Assembly: GCA_038503035.1 (NCBI GenBank)
Contig: JAVSML010024609.1
Location: forward strand, 888,591-952,590
DNA: 64,000 bases
Direction: 5' to 3'
DNA from: Crocodylus rhombifer
Taxonomy: Eukaryota; Chordata; Crocodylia; Crocodylidae
In this document: in pieces, positions 59,748 to 64,000 of the stretch
Position numbering within the stretch: position 1 is the stretch's first letter
Layout of the letters: each line of letters starts with the position of its first letter
Made by a program: the position numbers and the translations under genes
Notes under the pieces: generated by a model
Told to the model about the DNA's origin: nothing
What the model saw: the letters and a program-made list of their open reading frames with translations, nothing else
Database searches by the model: none

Positions 59748-61190
59748 TTGATCTGTAGTCACAGCACAGCCTGTAGTGATTGGGAGAGGTTCCAGATTAT
59801 TGGAAAAATGCAAAAAAAAGTGCCTGTGTTTAAGAAAGGGAAGAATAAGGATGCAGGGAACTACAGACCAGTCAGTCTCACCTCAATCCCTGGAAAAATC
59901 ATGGAGCAGATCCTCAAGGAATCCATTTACTAAGTATTTGGAGAAGGTGATTAGGAACAGTCAGCATGGAATTATCAAGGGCAAGTCATGCCTGACCAAC
60001 CTAATTGCCTTCTATGATGAGATGACCGGCTCCATGGGTGTGGGGAGGGCAGTGGACATGATATAGAGTGACTTCAGCGAGGCTTTTGATACAGTCTCCC
60101 ACAACATTTTTGCAAGCAAGCTAAGGTAGCACGGGTTGAGTGAACGGTCTCTAAGGTGGATAGAAAACTACCTGAAACATTGAGCTCTAAAGGTAGCAAT
60201 CAATGGCTCAAAGTCCATCTGGCAGCCAGTATCAAGTGGAGCGCCCCAGAGGTCAGTCCTGGGGCCAGCTTTGTTCAATAGCTTCATCAGTGATCTGGAA
60301 GATGGGTGGATTGCACCCTCAGCAAGTTTGCAGGTGACGCCAAACTGCGGGAAGTGGTAGATATGCTGGAAGGTAGGTCTAGGATTCAGAGACAACCTTA
60401 ACAAATTGGATGGGACCAAAGGAAATCTCATGAGATTCAAAAAACAACTGCAAAGCCCTGTATTTAGGATAGAACAACCCCATGTACCAGTACAGACTGG
60501 GGACCGGCTGGCTAAGCAGTAGCTCTGCAGAAAATGACCCTGGGGTTACAGTGGACAATAAGCTGAATATGAGCCAGCAGTGTGCCCTTGTTGCCAAGAA
60601 GGCTAATGGCATTCATAGTAACAGCATACTGGGCTGCATTGGTAGGAGTTTTGCTAGCAGATGGAGAAGTGATTTTCCCCCTCTACACAGCACTGGTAAA
60701 GCCACAACTGGAGTACTGTGTCTAGTTTTGCTTTCCCCCCTCTCCTACACACACGCATGCATGCACGCGATGTGGACAAATTGGAGAGTCCAGCAGAGGG
60801 CAATGAAGATGTTTAGAGGGCTGGGACACGTGGCAATACCGGTTTATTTTGGACAGGGGGGATTTAATAACAGCCTTCAACTATCTGAAGGGTGCTTATA
60901 ATCCAGATAGAGCTGGGCTGTGCTCAGTGGTGGCAGATATCAGAACAAGGACCAATGGTCTCAAGTTGCAGCAAGGGAAGTTTAGATATTAGGAAAAACT
61001 TTCTCCCTCGGAGGGTGGTAAAGCATTGGAACAGGCTGTGGAATCTCCATCCTCGGAGGTTTTTTAAGCTCTGACAAGACAAAGCTTTGGCTGAGATGAT
61101 CTAATTGGGGCTGGTCCTGCTCCGAGCAGGGGGTTGGACTAGATGACCTCCTGAGGCCCCTTCCAACCTCAATTTTCCATTATTCTATGT
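59748..61190 (+). pseudogene. Decayed CR1 LINE, RT domain to 3' end
   Basis: Sense-oriented CR1 copy of about 1.44 kb. Coding pieces in changing frames: VFKKGKNKDAGNYRPVSLTS and GKIMEQILKESIY (59748-59933), NSQHGIIKGKSCLTNLIAFY, SDFSEAFDTVSHN, then [20 protein letters not shown] (the GVPQGSVLGP motif with substitutions), and VDNKLNMSQQCALVAKKANG. In-frame stops (near 59932, 60065, 60127, 60181) and frameshifts destroy it. The 3' end reads gttggactagatgacctcct, gaggccccttccaacctcaa and ttattctatgta. A different subfamily from the copies at 14.7 and 25.6 kb. Confidence 0.9.
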
Positions 61191-61327
61191 ATAACCACAT
61201 TGAAATAAATTATGAATACAAACATTTTTCCTTCTGTTTTTATCATTTACCCCATGACAACTTTTCTGAAGAACAATAATTAACCTGCTTCTTTTGTATT
61301 ACACTTGCAGGACATGCTGACCTAGAA

Positions 61328-61757
61328 CAAGTAGAGCTCAACCCTTTAGAGAGGCAGGCCAGGTACACTCTGACCCACTATTCTCCTCTGCTAGAGGAAG
61401 GGGGAAGGGTGAGAGTGGGAGAGAGACAGCTGCCAGTGTAGGGAAAAGGGTAGGGAGAAGGAGAGTGGAAGAGCTTATCTTTAATAAACAGCACTTACCA
61501 TCTTGAGTGGGGAGGGAAGGAGCTTACCTCTGGTAAGCAGGCCTGCTTAGGTGAGAGAGGAAGGACCGTGAGCAGTGCCTGCCACAATGGAGAGGAGAAG
61601 GAGAGAGCGGGCAGGGCTGTGGAGGGGAGCAGTGGCAGGCAGAACAGGGAAGAGGCACACCAGGCTGAGCTGCTTTAGTGTGATCCCTTGTGCTACAAAC
61701 TGGATAAGGTCCGCTTGGGGGCTGGACCATCCCTGTGCCGTAGGTTGACCATCACTG
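61328..61757. mobile_element. hAT-type element, about 430 bp, left end eroded
   Basis: The right end, reverse complemented, reads cagtgatggtcaacctacgg with acagggatggtccagccccc behind it. The left end caagtagagctcaacccttt aligns with one indel. Flanks acctagaa and aagtagat agree at only 5 of 8. The interior is purine-rich (gggagagag, ggagaagg). Confidence 0.55.
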
Positions 61758-61769
61758 AAGTAGATATCT

Positions 61770-63655
61770 TCCGTTAACCAGTTCATGTTTTACATTTTTC
61801 CAGTAGCATACTGAAGGGGAAAAAGATAGATGGAAGTAAACTAACATCTGTAACCAATGCAACTCTCTTTATTGTATAATTGCTCTTACAATCTGCCTTT
61901 ACCCAGCTCAGCACCCTAGAGAATTTGAAATCTCGAATGTCTATAACAGCTATAACCTTTCATTTTACCTTCAACTATATGAACCTCTCCCATTGGAGAG
62001 AGATCCAAAATAAAAGCACATTAATTTGTTTCTTGAGAAAGTACACTTTCCCACAACAGCAGTCCTTTCTTCTCTGCATCTGTAAGGATTTTCCCTCAGT
62101 CCCTTCCCTCCTGCTTCTGATTAGGATTTGATTCTTTTTCATCTTCTCCTCTTTTTATGTTGACAGAAAACACTTCGAAGCAAAGTCCTATTAATAAGTT
62201 AATAAAATGCTACCTGTGTGTTATGTACAGCATCATCTACTAAAACAAAATGATTATAGCTTCCCCAGAGAAACTGCTGCCACTATTTGAGAAACATTGG
62301 GAATTAATTACTTGTTACTGACACTTTATTTAAATGTGTACTAATACATTTGTATACTGGTTCTTGTGAAAAATGGGTTTCTTGCATTTTACCCAGCCAT
62401 GAAGCTATATTTGATTAGTGTCTCAAACTTGAACATGCTATTTATCTCTGGCTTTCCAATATGCTGAGCCCTTGCTTTTAAGTCATACCTTAATACAGGA
62501 TTGTATTATGTAATATGACTGAATACCTTAAAACAGTGAGCAGTGGGAAAGGTGCAGGTACGGGGATGCAAAACTGCTAAGAGCACAGTCATGCCAGTTC
62601 AGGAACTAGACTGAACTGGACTAATCAGCTGGGACACAGCACTACACAAAAAGCTATGCTGCTTCCAGTTGGGAAACTATTGTGCACAAAGCTAGCTACA
62701 TGGTTTTCCACCATGTAGACACTCCCATGTTGTAGCAGGACTGCAGCTGGTCTTGCATTTGGGAGGTGGAGAGGGGAGAATATAACTTTGCACAGAGTAC
62801 AAACATTTCACAGTAAAGCTCTGTTTTTATCTGGTCAATAATTCTTCAGAAATAACTTATCTACTTCAGATTTCTAGGTGACCCATCTTTCTTCAATTCT
62901 GGATGAGACAGAGGAAAATTTCTGAGTATGAGTATTCGATCATACCAGCAGTTTGCCAAACCAAACAGCACTGACCAAATTTCTGAGTGCTTCACTTTTA
63001 TTATTTTTTGCTGCTCTTGATTTCTCGAAATCATCTTAGAAACAGTAGATTAGATATCTCTTCTATTCTTTCTCAGTGGTTTGCAATCTAAGTTCCTTAT
63101 AAAGTAGCTGCAGAGATAATGCCACATAACCACTTTTTACCTATATCCCTGGGGACAAGTGCTACTGATCATTTCACATGTCCTTTTGTATAGGCACTGC
63201 AGAGTTCAGTCTTGCCTGCAGAACTGAGCTGGCTATACTTATGATAGAAAATCCAGCGTGCATTTCCAGTGTTGGTTTACTGTAGACACTTGTTGGAGAA
63301 GGAATATTTATTTAATTAAATTGCCATTATTATTCTTCCCTGAAAAAGGCATTCAAGCACTCACATTCTTGTAGGCACTCTGTAGGTCTGTATTAAATAT
63401 GTTTTTAAGGAAATGTATGCAAAAACCCAAGCTCCAAGAGTGGAATTCATTAACCTGAGTTAAGCTCATACATTCCCTGTACTTTAAATGGGGAAATTTA
63501 GGGGCCTAGTATTGAACTCTCAGCATGCTGAGCAGGAGGATGTGTAAATTAGCCAACAGGAAGCACAAAGGAGAGGGATATGTGTTGACCTCATCTCTGT
63601 GAAACATAGGTAGCCTGCAGTTGGGTTTAGGTATGTACAAGAGACAAATATAGAA
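61770..63655. other. Intronic sequence, nothing firm
   Basis: AT-rich. A GC-richer patch at 62555-62790 with inverted-looking words (acatggttttccaccatgt at 62699) may be a small element. No exons found. Confidence 0.4.
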
Positions 63656-63661
63656 GTTCCC

Positions 63662-64000
63662 AAAATACCTTGGTGTAACTCTCAAGCCTTACCTTTTGTG
63701 AACATCTGTCTTTGAAAACAAAAGCTCAAGTTAACCTTGTGCATAAACTGGCCGTAACGACATGGGGACCAAATACAACCATGCTTCGGGTGGTCACTCT
63801 AGCACTTGTTTTTTCTGCAGCAGAATATTGCTCCCCAGTCTGGAACAAAAGCATGCACACACAGATTGTCAATACACAGTTAAATGCAGCTATGCGAATT
63901 ATATCAGGAACCCCAAAAAGTACACCATTGGCACGGCTTCTAGTCCTAGCGAACATTGCTCCCCCACAGCTCTGCCATGATGCTGCATGTGTGAGGGAAT
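63662..64000 (+). pseudogene. Non-CR1 non-LTR retrotransposon RT C-terminal region, runs off the edge
   Basis: From 63666 KYLGVTLKPYLL is encoded, then a frame change near 63700. From 63703 an open frame continues to the window end: EHLSLKTKAQVN, HKLAVTTWGPNT, TLALVFSAAEYCSPVW, TQLNAAMRIISGTPKSTPLA and LLVLANIAPPQL. The order YLGVTL - LRKLAGTTWG - YCSPVW - LNxAMRIISG - LxxLANIxPP is that of the region behind the palm in Jockey/L2/Daphne-like LINEs, not CR1 (which has RPQLEYCVQFW). At least one frameshift, so it is a relic. The remainder lies to the right of the window. Confidence 0.75.

Larger units (their letters stand above)
34177..64000 (+). other. CACNA2D1: CACNA2D1 downstream intron (3' part outside window)
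   Basis: The intron opens with gtaagt at 34177, and I found no later sequence encoding the next VWA segment. About 30 kb of intron is therefore visible and it continues off the right edge. It contains MIR traces, MITEs, CR1 fragments and two GC-rich blocks listed separately. Confidence 0.7.

Noticed and set aside
1..64000. CRISPR arrays, operons, bacterial-type promoters or terminators
   Set aside because: No regularly spaced direct repeats, no dense coding, and clear GT-AG introns: this is vertebrate nuclear DNA.

Overview
This window is a vertebrate nuclear intron landscape. It is AT-rich single-copy DNA with GT-AG introns and two short coding exons, filled with CR1 LINEs, 8-bp-TSD hAT-type DNA transposons, palindromic MITEs and faint MIR/CORE-SINE remnants. 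There is no operon-like coding density. Abundant CR1 of several ages plus numerous palindromic MITEs points to a non-avian archosaur or turtle; a crocodilian is the best guess (inference only). A run of ten Ns at 20705-20714 marks a scaffold gap.

The only host gene I can support is the voltage-gated calcium channel auxiliary subunit alpha2delta-1 (CACNA2D1) on the + strand. Two consecutive phase-0 exons, 25161-25319 (53 aa) and 34072-34176 (35 aa), encode the second half of the VWA domain, including the MIDAS Thr and Asp segments. They are separated by an 8.75 kb intron. The rest of the window is three introns: 1-25160 (5' part off the window), 25320-34071, and 34177-64000 (3' part off the window).

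Layout. 0.3-0.5 kb: a 223-bp hAT-type MITE with a perfect TSD. 0.5-8.5 kb: mostly unique intron. 8.5-9.7 kb: CpG-rich block of unknown nature, possibly an LTR. 9.7-11.0 kb: 1.26-kb hAT element. 13.0-13.2 kb: long palindrome. 14.2-20.0 kb: nested mobile DNA, a nearly complete CR1 (minus strand, about 4.9 kb) inserted into a hairpin-rich MITE. 20.6-22.5 kb: two copies of an unnamed repeat around the N gap. 23.3-24.5 kb: MITEs. 25.6-26.6 kb: CR1. 27.5 kb: 119-bp MITE. 29.2 kb: nested-palindrome MITE. 31.6-33.0 kb: MITE and hAT. 35.4-36.5 kb: MITEs and CR1 fragment. 38.5 and 39.7 kb: GC block and hAT. 43.5-45 kb: old CR1. 46.8-47.5 kb: MITE plus CR1 end. 52-55.6 kb: CR1 pieces. 57.6-58.5 kb: possible solo LTR. 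59.75-61.2 kb: decayed CR1 on +. 61.3-61.8 kb: hAT remnant. 63.66-64 kb: reverse transcriptase of a non-CR1 LINE running off the edge.

The most informative observations are: (i) three diverged copies of a MITE family that keep the same internal hairpins although the arm sequences changed on both sides; (ii) a nearly full-length CR1 with a recognisable ORF1 SGNH esterase, a duplicated 5' block and a dated insertion; and (iii) unexplained GC-rich blocks with promoter or polyadenylation-like architecture.
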